Shown here piece by piece: positions 37,249 through 49,300 of a stretch of 64,000 bases of DNA; within the stretch, counting starts at the first letter, position 1, and each line of letters starts with the position of its first letter. The DNA is from Pomphorhynchus laevis (taxonomy: Eukaryota > Acanthocephala > Palaeacanthocephala > Echinorhynchida > Pomphorhynchidae). The DNA lies in contig WNNJ02001107.1 in assembly GCA_012934845.2 (NCBI GenBank), forward strand, positions 186,001 through 250,000, in the 5' to 3' direction. The notes under the pieces were generated by a model. It had not been told where the DNA came from and searched no databases. It worked only from the letters and a program-made list of their open reading frames with translations. Made by a program: the position numbers and the translations under genes.

Positions 37249-37302
37249 GCGTGCGCTGGCACGCATTTGCCACGTTAAAATAAACCTGTTTTTTTAATAT
37301 CG

Positions 37303-38231
37303 TCGACGTAAACAAAGGTTGCACTGAGATGGTTATCCTGGATGATGCTGGTCATGACTCGCTGAAAAGCGGCCACTGAGTTTGTAAGCGAACGGGATTC
37401 TCTTATACTGGTACAGCTGGCCATTGGTCCCGAAGGCAGTATATACTTTTTCTTCTTTATTTGGTGGACACTGATAATATGCCGATTGTAAGTCTAGTTT
37501 GAAAAAGTATTTATACTTTGCTAGTTGCTTATGAGATCATCGATTTTTTGCATTGGAAATGCGTCAGGTTCGGTAAATCTGTTGATGGTCCTCGAGTAGT
37601 CTACTACCATACAACTTTTATTTATTGATTTTGCGACAAACACTTGTGCGCGCCAGGGTGAATTCGACTTTTCGATTATGTCTGATGATAGCAATTTGCA
37701 TATTTCTTCTTTGATATACTCTTGTTCTAATTTCGACTGATAGTTTGATTTTGTAGAGATGGGATGTATTCCACTAGATAGGTTGCTGGAGAGTTGTGGT
37801 GGATCGAAATTGCGATGGCCTACAGAGCAGAGATCTAGTGCGAGTTTTTGTCCGTCTGCGTATTGGAATGATACTTTAGCATGGCTTTTCATGAATTCCT
37901 GACCAAGCATGAGCGATTAGCATAGTTTAGGTAGCACCAGGAACTTTAGTCCTCTATAGAGTCTATGTCCAACATGCATGCTTAAATAACAATGGCCAAT
38001 GGTTGTTGACGTTTGATCAGCAGAGGCTAGATTGATGGTGTTTTTTGAGGGGTACATCTGAATATTGAGGCGATTGAGCGTATCTGATGAGATAAAGTTG
38101 CTTAGGCTGCCACTGTCGACGAGCGCGGATATCTTCCAATTTTCACGTGTACTGAACTGTATCCGTGCATTGTTAGCAGGTATGACGTTGCGATAATCTA
38201 CACACGTGTGCAAAGTGACTACGTTTTCCAC
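37303..38231 (-). pseudogene. gypsy protease and N-terminal RT
   Basis: Protease carries the aspartic motif LVDSGSLSNFIS near 38113. RT begins around 37690 (EEICKLLSSDIIEKSNSPW) and includes FVYVDD at the LINE junction (37303-37320). A stop separates the pieces at about 37911. In family terms the protease cleaves the Gag-Pol polyprotein and the RT copies element RNA; here the RT active site is broken immediately after YVDD by the LINE. Confidence 0.82.
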
Positions 38232-38259
38232 ATTTGAAGCAACTGGCGTCTTTGGTCGA

Positions 38260-38976
38260 TCATTTGGATCGATCGTGATAGGACCTTACACAAAATTGGC
38301 ATTTCTCGGTGCTCTTTGGGTCTGAACGGGTTGTTCGGAATCTGGGGGCAGCCGCACAGTCAGGAATCTCTTTGGAAACGCTGTGGGTTGAGTTGTTGGT
38401 TAGAGCAGAGAATTCGTTTGTAGAGGAAACCCGCACATACTTTTGTGCCTCGATTTGAGCCGTTTTCATTGTTCGAGCAACGTTGGTGGTCATTTCGAGG
38501 GTCAATGATTTCTGCTCCAGAAGCTTTTGTCTGATCTGAGGATCCTTAAGACCAGCTATGAAGGCTTCTCTGATTGCTTCATCTGCGTGTACTTTAGCCG
38601 ATACTTCTTGAAAGTCACCGTCCTTAGATATAATGTTGAGTTGGCGAATATAGTCACTAATGATTTCGTCATTCCCTTGTTTTCGAGTGGAGAGGCGATG
38701 TCGATTATGGATGATATTCGGTGGCTTGAGGAATGTAGTTGTCAGAATAACTCTAGCTTTCTCATACGTATTGCACTCTGCAATGAGTTCATAGACATCC
38801 GTTGAGATGTAGTTGATCAGTAGGCGCCGCTTGTTAGGAGTGCGAGCGGCATTGGAGGCCGACATCCCGTCCACGCAGTTCTCGAATGACCGTAGCCAGT
38901 GCTTCCACTCGGCAGACGTCGTTTCAGGTTTGCCTTCAAACTTACTTGGGCGAAGCATCGAGTCCATTGAGAACAA
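38260..38976 (-). CDS. gypsy-type Gag
   Basis: 238 residues from the ATG at 38976. Typical retrotransposon capsid pattern: FEGKPETTSAEWKHWLRSFE near the start, KRRLLINYISTDVYELI, a DYIRQL motif, then an acidic-basic linker. The zinc-knuckle region begins with CQFCVRSYH at the C-terminus; a frameshift near 38250 moves the second knuckle (CFKCGKRSHFAHVC) into another frame. In family terms Gag forms the particle that packages element RNA. The frame break before the second knuckle shows decay. Confidence 0.85.
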   Translation of the reverse strand: MFSMDSMLRPSKFEGKPETTSAEWKHWLRSFENCVDGMSASNAARTPNKRRLLINYISTDVYELIAECNTYEKARVILTTTFLKPPNIIHNRHRLSTRKQGNDEIISDYIRQLNIISKDGDFQEVSAKVHADEAIREAFIAGLKDPQIRQKLLEQKSLTLEMTTNVARTMKTAQIEAQKYVRVSSTNEFSALTNNSTHSVSKEIPDCAAAPRFRTTRSDPKSTEKCQFCVRSYHDRSK

Positions 38977-39060
38977 TTCAACGAAATAAACAACGCTAGC
39001 TAAAAGTTTTGAAAAACAAAAAATTTTAAGACCTTAAACACAAAATTTTAACGAATAAAG

Positions 39061-39145
39061 TGTTGTAAAATAGAGACAACGAACCACATAAGTATTATTC
39101 GTTAAAATTTACAATTGTTAAAAAAATCATTAATAAGTCATTACA
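39061..39145 (-). repeat. 5' LTR of gypsy-type element
   Basis: 85 bp; on the element strand it begins TGTAATGACTTATTAATGA and ends TTTTACAACA, the usual TG...CA ends. Followed outwards by the right target duplication ATAAC (39146-39150). An inverted partner of its TTATTCGTTAAAAT core lies just inside the element at 39043-39057. Confidence 0.87.
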
Positions 39146-39310
39146 ATAACTTATATCAAGTTAAAATAAAAATTGAAATTTAAAATAAGTCATTTTTATG
39201 AATTAACTAATAAATAACATACGTTGTATCAGAATAAGAATTAGAGGTCATCAGGAGGAACTGCTATGCTATCAAATTTCGGCCCCTATTCTCGACCCAA
39301 CATAAAGGCG
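39146..39310 (-). mobile_element. R-element, right half of the interrupted copy
   Basis: Continues the R-element from 31591: TTATATCAAGTTAAAATAAA, then the inverted palindrome arm (AACTAATAAATAACATACGT, GTATCAGAATAAGAATTAGA, GGAACTGCTATGCTATC). The palindrome is cut off near 39310. Confidence 0.7.
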
Positions 39311-39399
39311 ACGCCAAGAACTTGCCAATGCCAAACAATGAACTGGTAAAAAGTGAATGTTATTAGCTGTGATTTCATCAACATGGTTTTACTTTGTAA

Positions 39400-41520
39400 A
39401 TACAACACAGAAATGTATAAGTAATCTCAAATGGCATCACGTGTGAAGCTCGCCATCGGAAATACTTTGCCATCAAGTCATGCTAACTTTTCAATTGCAC
39501 ATTACATTATGCAATGTAATGCAAAACGGTTTTTGCATGTGTTCTAATTATTTATTAATAAGAATCGCTTTCTTGATATTATACAGCGGATGCCGTCATG
39601 TTCAGGAAACCAAAATTACGTAGACGTTTGGTTTCTTGATAAAGCAATAAGAGCAAATTTTATTAATTTCAATCAAAAAGCAGTTTGCTTACACTCGGCT
39701 ATCACTACTACTATAGTGATATGAACAGACCCCTTATTGGGTGTCGGTTTGAGCGGGTATTCATGGATGTCATGTTATTTAATGTACATGCTCTATTTAA
39801 CAGATATTCCTCCGACGGATAGACGCAGTCAATCTTCCCCAGGACATTACTCGATTTATCTTTAAGCACATCTACACCCACTATACTCCGTACATAACCC
39901 CCTCACTTATCTTCATCTCAAGGTCTTTTAACCGTAGTTAAGAGCTCCTTAAGATCTTCCCTCTTACTAAACTATTCTTGTCCAGCCCTGTCTTGTTTAG
40001 CTATATCACTATGTAAAAAACGTTAAACGCATAAGCATAGCCAATGTCTATATCGGCCGGGAGAAAATCACAAGAATCTCGACCTCCTCGATCGTATATT
40101 AGGTAACAGTTATGGCATGTTACTTGGTGACTTCAACGACAGAACTGGTCTTTGATTAATGCTGCACTCCGCAGAGCCAGGAACGACTATCTTATTCACA
40201 AACCATCCTCTCACACCTTTCATTGCTCAACAACTAATTCTCTCCTCGACATTTTACTGCTACATAAGATGTGGTTGTTGAAACCCATCTGTACTGAGCA
40301 GTTCCGACAACAACAGAACACCTCTCATGATCTAATTCGCTGACGAATAGAGAAAGATGCGTTGCTTAGAAAAAGGTTAAACGTTGATCCTATCAGAGTG
40401 GCCTTCTTTCAGGTAGCTATCCAACTCTTCCCCAGAATTGGAAATGAGAGTTTCACCGAATTTAATTCCTACCTCTCTTCGCAATCTACCGCGTTTCTCT
40501 CGACTACCTATAAAGGTCGTATATACAAGCCAACTCCAACAAAATTCAAGGTCCTAGCTAAAATGCTACACCTTCCCAATCTCTCTGTTTCCGCCAGACA
40601 GGTCCTTTCGAATGGATACTGGAGCACTAGATTTAGGTTACAGCTTGGTGGGGATAGGGCGAGCATTGCTCACCTTAACCCTTCTCAGTCTTCATTTTGG
40701 AAGATATTCAAGAAGGTGAAGTTTGTCTGTTGGAAGGATAGAGCCTTGGGTTGGATTGGTAGTATAGGCCTTGATAAAGTTTTAGAGGAGTCACTATCCC
40801 TACACAATTATGGATTCACTCAATCTCCCCAGTCAATCCCGCCTTGATGGAATTTCAGAAACAGGGACTTATCTGTCGTAGATATCTTAAACTCCTCGAG
40901 ACAAGTTTCGGGCACCTCCAGGTCTCACGCGCCACTATCCACTCGGGTCTGTCAGCTTTTGACAGACAGTCAGAGAAAGTAGGTTGCTATTACGCTGCTA
41001 CCCCTATCCAATCTTATTCTCAATTCATCCAAATCGCAAGTGGTCGTCTTTCATGGGGCCCCTGTGAGAAAGAAAAAATTACAGAGACTAGCACTCTCAG
41101 CTCTATCTTCCATATTGACTAATCAACCACTCCCTACCTTCACAAGTCGAGGAAAATACCTGGGGTGCACTATTACGGTGAACTGGACAGCGAAAGTTGA
41201 CCTGGATAGACTCAAACGTATCCTGAAGAAAGCTAGATGGGCCGTGAAACGGGCTCAGCATCTGCCATTGAATGGGAAAACCCAAGTGCGCATATGGCGT
41301 ACTTGGACTATCTCGGGATTAGTATTCTCTTCAAGAGTACGTCCCCAGTGCAAAGACTAAGGTTTATCAAGCTCTTCATTTCGAGATTACCGAACATCAT
41401 CCGCCTCGATTGGATTCTTCGGGGAAGGGTCAAAGACCCTGAATGGTTCAGTCGAAGGGTGGCGTGTTGGTGTAGCTGGAGGGCTCAGATCCCTGTCGAC
41501 CTGAGGCCGTAATGCCAAGA
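39400..41520 (+). mobile_element. Decayed LINE of a second lineage
   Basis: A remnant of a different non-LTR element. An endonuclease fragment reads GMLLGDFNDRTGL near 40120. Open pieces follow at 40152-40343, 40362-40847, 40844-41122, 41040-41360 and 41237-41512. One carries a typical RT thumb signature, KYLGCTITVNW, LKRILKKARWAVKRAQHLPL, and KTQVRIWRT (about 41150-41310). Wording differs from the CR1/L2-like copies. The YxDD core is not seen, and many frameshifts make it long dead. Clade unresolved. Confidence 0.6.
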
Positions 41521-44500
41521 AGACACGAACAAGTTTACGACTTATTAACTCTAAGTACTCAATACTCTTTAGTATTCTTAGTTCTTAAGAAAATCTTTAT
41601 TAGTATTTAACATATGAACATGCAATATCAACAATAGAAAAAATAACAAAACATGGTGAAAGGATAGCTACTTCAGATGAGGCTAATTTTAGTCCAATTA
41701 CATTTTATTCCTTTGGACTGCTAGTCAGGAGGAACTTAGAATATTTAAACAGATAACAACTAAATTGAGCGTAAACAGGACGCTTACCTACGGTATTATT
41801 GTCAGAACAATAAAGCTAAATTGGCGTTTGTTCATGGTAATTCAGACTTCAGAGTGTCTGAGATAACAAAGATAACATATATAAGATCCATACAATGTTT
41901 AAAAGCGAAACTTATTTTAATACTTTATTTTATCCAATTACGGACATCCATTTTTATGTAAAAATAAATAAATAATTATAAAATTATAATTTAAATTATT
42001 ATATTATTTAATAATTTTTAAAAATATATAAAATTATATAAAATTATATTTTAATAAAATTATATTTTATAATCATATTTATAAAACTTATTTTTAATTT
42101 TTTAAATTATTCGAATATTAATTTCTAATAATTAAATTATTCTGACATTTTATATACCATTGTTCTTATTAATTAAGTGATCGATTTTATAGTTAAATTT
42201 ATTTTAATTTTTTAGAACATAAATTTTTCAAATGTCATATAGATTAATTCACTGAGTTTTTATAATGTATATTAAATGAGATATTCGCTTATAGCGATTA
42301 AATTAGTTAATTTCCTTCGATTTTTAAATATTTTTGGCCTTAATTTAATACCGAAGTATCATTTGAATTGCATCAATATTATAGCATAACGTGGCAGAAA
42401 TTGAACTTATTGAAAGTAACCAAATAGAAGAAAGATACGATTTAGTTTTCTTAGTTCAAAACACTTAGTCAATTAATTTCTGATGTAATCTTAATATTTT
42501 TAATTGTTAAGTATTTAAATTCTATATTTTATTTAAATTATATTATAATAAATTAAATCATTAGATCAAGACTATATTTATTAATATGTTTATATAAAAT
42601 GTAAAAATGAAACTCTTAATATATATTATTTAGAATTTGTATGGTAATTTAGTCTTTTATGACTTATTGATGGCTTATCAATTAAGATGAGATCTTCAGA
42701 AGGAATTACTATTTTAGCTTTAACAAAGCTAGCAATTAATAAAATATCCATTGTATATTTTAGATGTTATTTATTATATATTAATATTTTATAACTAATG
42801 AAGAGTTTTATTAACCTAAATTCCGCCTTTCGGCTTTATACTATAAAAACATCAATAATTACAATTTGTATAAATCATATTACAGACATAAATACATCTG
42901 TATAATTCAGCTTTTTATAACTGACGTTGATGAAATTAGGATAATCGGTGATCTCTAGAGCGTTCTTTGATTGATAAAAGTCTTATAACGCTCACTGTCG
43001 AATGTATATCACGAGTTTGTCAACAAACGACTATTTCAAATGAGGACATTCGAAAACATAACGCAGTGACGAACACGATTGATTGCAAAAATAGCATATA
43101 CACTAGGGTCCTATTTCGTGTACAGAGATCCGTATTCTTCAAAACTTAATATGAATTCATGAATTAATGCACGCCAGACCAAGGTTCATTTGGTGTATCT
43201 AGGCAATCGCCAATTTTCTTGCTGGTAAGCCGGTGAAGATATAGGTCCGAATCTAGCTGTACTACTTTATCTTGTAGCTGCATGGAATTCAAGCGAAAAG
43301 TTTCTGTTACAAAAAGTGCTAAACGGGCGCGTATAAATTCAGAAACCGGTGTTACTTTTGTCAATACCGATTTATAACTAATATAACTAATATATTATAG
43401 TTATATTATATATTAGTTATATAATATAACTAATATATTTATAACTAATATAACTTATATTTTAATATTTTATCATTTCTTTTTTACTCCTGAGCAGGTA
43501 AGAACGATACAATTAATATATGATAATAAGGAATCATAAAAAAATACGATTTAGAATGTTGTGTCATCGAAATATAGTAATTAATTTAATTGTTGATACC
43601 CATTCTGAGTTTATGATAGTTCGGTAATAGAAGAAAATTAGCTTTTATCCAAACTTTATCTTCGCAATATAAGTTCGGCGGTTCTTCAGAAGATAATTTA
43701 AACAAATGCTGCATACGAGAGAAACGAACTTTTATGATGTAAGGTGTTTTTGACATAATTTCTGAAAATTATTTTTATAGTTTGAAATTGACGACTAGCT
43801 TAGACCATCCAAGAAAAGTTATTAGTCAAAAGCTGTTTATTTCTAACAACAATAAAAATATTTTGTTTCTGCTGGTGAAAGTTGTTTGGAAGTAAACTTA
43901 TTAGGCTAATATCTTGTTGTTATACAATTAACGACATTTTAAAGAATTCGTCTGAGAAATACGAGCAAGACTTCAATATAAATATTTGATAATTTCTACT
44001 CGGGTAATACTTACGTTGATAACTTTTATTTAGATATGTAAAATCAGTTAAACATACTGGATTAGCATACATTCATTTATATATAGTATACATTTGAATT
44101 TTTTAACTAGTATTATATTACCTATTACTCTCTAATTAGTAAATACTGATTATAAAGTTATAATCAAAATACAATTATAAAATAATTAGAGTCATTTCAG
44201 TTTGCTGTTTGCTAAATATCTGGATGTTATTAGGTTTAAGATGGAAATACAGTTTGGCTGGGGGATATGGTGATATGCTTAAGACATTATAAAGATTATT
44301 GCATACTTAAATTAATCTTATAATTTCTGTTAATTTTATAAACAAAAATTCATCGAGTTCTTCCGGATCGATAAGTTGATTTTTCCTTTTTTATTTTCAA
44401 AAAACCGATTATTATTTAGATAAAATAGATATTTTATTTTGATCTTTTTTAGATATTTTATCTGATATTTCTAGAAACAATTAGTCTACTAGAACCATAA

Positions 44501-45116
44501 AAATTCGAAAATTTAAAAAATGTAAACATGAATATATGGCATGATAAATAATTTTGCGTTCATTCTCGAATTTAAAATATTTTATATTGTCGATTACGTA
44601 ATCGATAATTTTGCAAAATAAATAAAAATTATTTTATATTGCTAAAATAAATTTCTACAGTTTAATATATATATTGTATGTGCAGAGCCTGAAATGTGAT
44701 AAAAAGTTTCATAAAACTTTGAAGCGCCAAACCGAAAAGACCTAATAATTGAATTAGCCGGGGCTTATCTGAATATTTTTATCTTCTAATACATCAAAAT
44801 AATTATTTTCATAGCGTAGCAATTCGACTAAGCTTGACTTAATATAATTGAAATGTTCTAAAATCAAAATTCATTGAAAAATTGATGTAATTACACGTAA
44901 AGTCAACATATTTATAGCCAAGATATAACCAAAATATAGGTTATATTTTTAAATTATATTTAATATTTCTTTAAAAAATTAATTTGCAATATTTCAAAGA
45001 ATATTTAGATCATGTTAGATTAGTATATTACGGAACTGCCTATATGTCTATTTAAACTCTAGTTATATTCATATATTTATAGTTTATGATCAAACTTAGA
45101 TTAAAATAGTTTATCA
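41521..45116. other. AT-rich intergenic DNA
   Basis: No supported gene apart from a weak coding candidate at 43164-43364. Very AT-rich segments lie at 41940-42120 and 43380-43470, the latter a run of overlapping TTATATTAGTTATA palindromes. Confidence 0.5.
43164..43364 (-). CDS. Possible coding exon, unknown
   Basis: An open stretch on the minus strand with balanced composition in an AT-rich setting. The product looks protein-like (SEFIRARLALFVTETF, then LQDKVVQLDSDLYLHRLTSK) and ends at a stop at 43164. There is no ATG at its beginning and no strong splice acceptor, so it may be an exon fragment or a relic. I recognise no family. Confidence 0.25.
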   Translation of the reverse strand: MTKVTPVSEFIRARLALFVTETFRLNSMQLQDKVVQLDSDLYLHRLTSKKIGDCLDTPNEPWSGVH

Positions 45117-45410
45117 ATGACCGAGCCCTGTCGTCACGAGCAAGTTCCAGTCAAATCCACAAATTCTGCGGATTCGAAGACACTACAAAATCAAATGCAA
45201 ACTACAATGCCAGCAGAAGAAAATCCGCCAGCCGCTTTATCGAAACGGTATAATCAATTATTACAACTTATTAATGAGATGGGTCGAGATGTGAAGTCTA
45301 ATTACTCGGGCAACAAGGCTGCCGCCGACCGATTAAAAAGGAATATAATAGCTGCACGTAGTATTATTAGAGATTGTCAAATTGAATGTGATCGCATTAA
45401 TCGTTTATAG
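45117..45410 (+). CDS. Small uncharacterised helical protein (97 aa)
   Basis: Single-exon ORF with ATG at 45117, TAG stop at 45408-45410 and an AATAAA at about 45426, so the 3' end is well supported. The N-terminal 40 residues are polar and probably disordered. Residues 41-97 look like two amphipathic helices (RYNQLLQLINEMGRDV, then ADRLKRNIIAARSIIRDCQI). No signal peptide, membrane segment or catalytic motif. The helix-turn-helix layout loosely resembles small Mediator subunits such as MED9, but similarity by eye is too weak for a name. It reads codon-like and its GC content exceeds the flanks, which argues for a real gene. Confidence 0.6.
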   Translation: MTEPCRHEQVPVKSTNSADSKTLQNQMQTTMPAEENPPAALSKRYNQLLQLINEMGRDVKSNYSGNKAAADRLKRNIIAARSIIRDCQIECDRINRL

Positions 45411-46221
45411 ATTATGTACCGAGAAAATAAATTTGACAATTGAATTTTTGTTTTGCTTTCAACGAAAATATAATTAACAACTTTTTATTTTAGTAGATAA
45501 GATGTTGATCTGAAAATATTAAAAGTAAATGATTTTGATTCATACTGTAAGAGTATAAAAACTGAATATCTAAATTGATATAAATTGAATATTTAAATTT
45601 ATCTCTGTATTCTTATTGGGCTAAATCAATCTTAATAGGTTGATTTATTAAAAATCTCCGGACAAAAATATTGTTATAATAATGATAACAGTTTGATATC
45701 AAAAATTACACTCTAAGCTTTACTCCACTCTATATAATTAACGGCATTTTGAAATATGTTTACAATGTATCTTCAATCGTTATATTGTATATACCTTTAA
45801 AGTCATGATGTTGACTGAAATAATTTAGTTTTTCAGAGCAATAGAAAAATACAAAATGACCAACATGGGAAAGCATATGTTGAAATATGAAAAACATGAT
45901 TTTATTTGAGCAAAACAAAACAACACACGTACGATGCCAGATTTAGAAGATATGTATATTAATGCTTAAATATTATTGTATCGCTTCTTAAACGGTTTTC
46001 TCTGTTTAAAGTAAGATTTCTCAAAATTATGTAAAAATTTTTACGTAATTTTGTTAGTGACAACATTTGGATATAAAATTTGAATATTCGGCTTTTTTTA
46101 TGTGAAATGAAAAGAAACGAAAACAGAAAATGATTTGTGCTGTACAATTGTGCCATACAATTTTGTTTGGCATAAGTTTTTTTTAATTCTAAATAGTTTC
46201 ATTTACCATAATACGATCGCC

Positions 46222-46300
46222 CTATCATCAGCTGTATATTAAAAAGGTCAAAGCCGCAGCGTTTAGTGTTCATTTTCGTTAGTTTCGTTGAGTTAAAAAA
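46222..46300 (+). promoter_or_regulatory. Candidate core promoter of the chitin-binding gene
   Basis: TATATTAAAAAGG near 46231 is followed about 30 bases later by TTTAGTGTTCATT, a plausible initiator, 90 bases before the ATG at 46355. This is spacing evidence only. Confidence 0.35.
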
Positions 46301-46354
46301 TAACAACATAGTAGCAGTAAATACTTTGTCAAGTAGAAAGCCCGGTCCAATTAA

Positions 46355-49300
46355 ATGAAGCAAAGTTTAGCGTTGTTCACAAAATTATTACTTGTGTTCC
46401 TATCGATATCGATTTTGGCTAATGCAGAAGAGCTTGAAGTTGACAATCCTTGTCTGAAATATTCCGCTAGTAAAAGATCGACCAGAGTATTTCCAGATCC
46501 ACAGAATCCAAATGGATACCTGAATTGTGATAGCGAAGGCAGGGCAGTTGGCGTATTATGTCCTGTTGGATTTCGATTCAGCTCTGCTCAAAGTGCCTGT
46601 GTGCCGAAATATATGAGCAGTTCACATGACCAAAATCAAGAGTCCGAAATAGGTAACCGTTTCTCTGGCTTTTGCAAAGATGGGTGTGTCCACGGGAATT
46701 GTGTGTTTGATCCAGACGAAAGATGTATCTGTAATCCTGGTTATGAAGGTAAGAGATGCGATCACCGCATAGACATGTGTCTAAGAGAAGGATATCAGCA
46801 ATGTGGCATTAGAGGGATATGCAGAAACGAGTACGGAACATATATATGTCTTTGCAAGAATGGGAAAATTGGTGCCAATTGTGAAGAATACTCAATCGAA
46901 AATCCATGCACACCTGACGCTTTAGCTAGAAATATGTCATATTTTCTTGTACATCCAGTATTTGATAAGAGATACATTAAATGTATGGCACCGTTTACAT
47001 TTAGTGTCTATGAATGCCCCGATGGTGAACGATTTGATTCACAAATAGGTCGATGTGTGGAGCTCGGAAGTTGTTCATTGACCGGATGTCAAAACGGAGG
47101 TCAGTGTATCGAGATGCCACCAGTTATGTACTATAATAATGCACAGAGAACAAATATTAATCCGGAGCAACCACATTTTAAATGTAGATGCAAACCCGGA
47201 TTTACCGGGGATCTGTGTGAGAAAAAACTGGATTTCTGTTTAACTAATCCTTGCAGAACTGGACGATGTGAAAGTGGTTTATTTGGAGCTGTTTGTGTTT
47301 GCCCGGATAAGCTTATTAGCGAAAACTGTGAATCAGGTAATTACCGTTACTTTAAATCGCAATTAATGGAATATTTTTTAAATTGATCTTTTACATCATA
47401 AGGCTCGTTAATTTACATTTAAATAATTGATGTTGATTTAGCAAATAAATTTATGCAAAGCAGTTACACATAAAGCGAGCAACAATGATCTTTATCAAAT
47501 CAGTAAACTTGAACTGATTACCTTTAAAATTACCTTATTAATTACCTTAAAAGTTACATGTTTCACTAAAGCTGTTTTATAATATCATTTCTAATGTTAT
47601 TTTATGTAAAAAATAATATTATATTAATATATAATATTATAATATATATAATATTATAATAATATTAATTATATAATATATATATTATATATATTATATA
47701 TATAGATAAAATTTATCTGGAGATAACTTATAATATCATTTTAACATTAAATATTTACACTATTATGCTGTAATTCAAAATTTTCATAATAATTAGTGAA
47801 TGTTTGGTTTATATTTAACTATAAACTTCGGAATTTAAAATTGTTTATAAAATAAAGTTTTTAAATAACTTTAAAAAATAAAAGAATTTTTAGAACAGAC
47901 AAAAGGAATAAATTTTCAAAATATAAATACATACGATTTTAGTACGCTTTATACAAATCTAGATTTAGTAGATATTAAAGAAGCGTTAGTAAAATTAATT
48001 AACCTTATATTCGGAAAAAGATATACATATATATGTTATAATAATTATAACGCCTATCTAACAAAAATTAAACCATCAAGTAAATATAAATATATGGATA
48101 AAATTGAATTAATAGAATCCTTAAATATTTTGATAAATCAAAATTATTTAAAAGTAGGGACATCTATATTTAGACAAGTAAAAGGTGTTCCAATGGGTGG
48201 TAATAGTAGCCCAATTATAGCTGACTTGTTTTTAAGCTTTATAGAATATGAATTTGTTCATAACTGTGTAAAAACTTAATCTAAACAATATAAATATATG
48301 AAATATATGTTTCGATACATTGAAACTACTATTAATTTATATCGTAAAGATAACATTTAAATCTACAAGAAACATATTTTTGCATGAGCATTCATGCATA
48401 CCATATAATATAAAATATAATACATTAAATAATGAAATTTTAAGAATTGCAATAATATGTAATGATATTGGCTTTCTTCAAAATCATTTAAATAATTTAA
48501 TAGATGCATATTTTAAACTAGGTTACTATAAAAATACCATCAACAGAAAATAGTAAAATATATAAATCAACACAATAATATAAAGAATAAATTTAAACTC
48601 TTAAGTGGCAAATTTTTATGGATGGATAATAAATAATATACTTTGTATTAGAATAAGATACTAGATAGTTATTTCAGAGGAAATACATCATTAGCATGTA
48701 TTGGCCCCGCTGCTATGTTGGGTAGAGGAGTTAGGGCCGAAACCTGATAGCATAGCAGTTCCTCCTGATGACCTCTAATTCTTATTCTGATACAACGTCT
48801 GTTATTTATTAGTCAATTCATAAAAATGACGTTTATTTTAAATTTTATTTTTTATTTTTATTTTTTAACTTGATTTAAATTATAGAAAATCTAAAAACAA
48901 TTATTAATTTTATTATTTAATTATTAAATTTTGATTTAGCATTATTATGTTTTGTTTATTTTATAATTATATTAAATACGTAGACTCAGTTAGCTGATTT
49001 AATTATTTCATTATGTTATTAATACTCACCAAAGGAATATAAAATAAATGCATAATAAATATTTTACATTCCTTTGTTGGTTTCTAAAATGTTTTAATTT
49101 CAAATTAAACATTTTTAGAATTCCTGAACAGAGAGTACAACAGTTACCTATAGATGTATTTTGTGTTTAAAAAATGTTTAGATAAATCAAAAAATCATAG
49201 TTTTGTGTTTTGTTATTTTTATTATCATGCGCGCTGCTTTAATTTTATAAGCAAACAACGATACGCTACATTTCAAAAAAATTATGAAAATATTTTTAAA

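Larger units (their letters stand above)
33027..37296 (+). mobile_element. CR1/L2-like LINE, copy B, nearly full length, nested in gypsy pol
   Basis: Longest LINE copy: 5' leader, ORF1 with a PHD-type finger, ORF2 with endonuclease and RT, and a 3' tail with the family hairpin (37249-37264) and a T-rich/AT end. It inserted into the gypsy RT exactly after the codons for YVDD. The hexamer ATATCG at 33021-33026 and 37297-37302 is a plausible target duplication. Base composition is markedly GC-richer than the surroundings. ORF2 has several frameshifts and a 41-bp tandem duplication after the YADD motif (about 36378-36460), so the copy is inactive but young compared with copies A and C. Confidence 0.9.
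31592..39145 (-). mobile_element. Ty3/gypsy-type LTR retrotransposon with 85-bp LTRs
   Basis: Minus-strand element with LTRs at both ends (31592-31676 and 39061-39145), flanked by the 5-bp duplication ATAAC (31587-31591 and 39146-39150). In its own direction: LTR, gag (38976-38260), protease and RT (38231 to about 37303), interruption by a LINE, RT end and RNase H (about 33020-32330), integrase zinc finger (32310-32120), a deletion removing the integrase core, a C-terminal integrase remnant (about 32040-31900), a purine-rich tract and the second LTR. Very short LTRs are known for the mag clade of gypsy elements, which makes that clade a reasonable guess. Frameshifts, the integrase deletion and the LINE insertion make it inactive. 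Confidence 0.88.

Noticed and set aside
45117-45410. Naming the 97-residue protein MED9
   Set aside because: Only the helix layout is similar; no residue-level signature could be confirmed.
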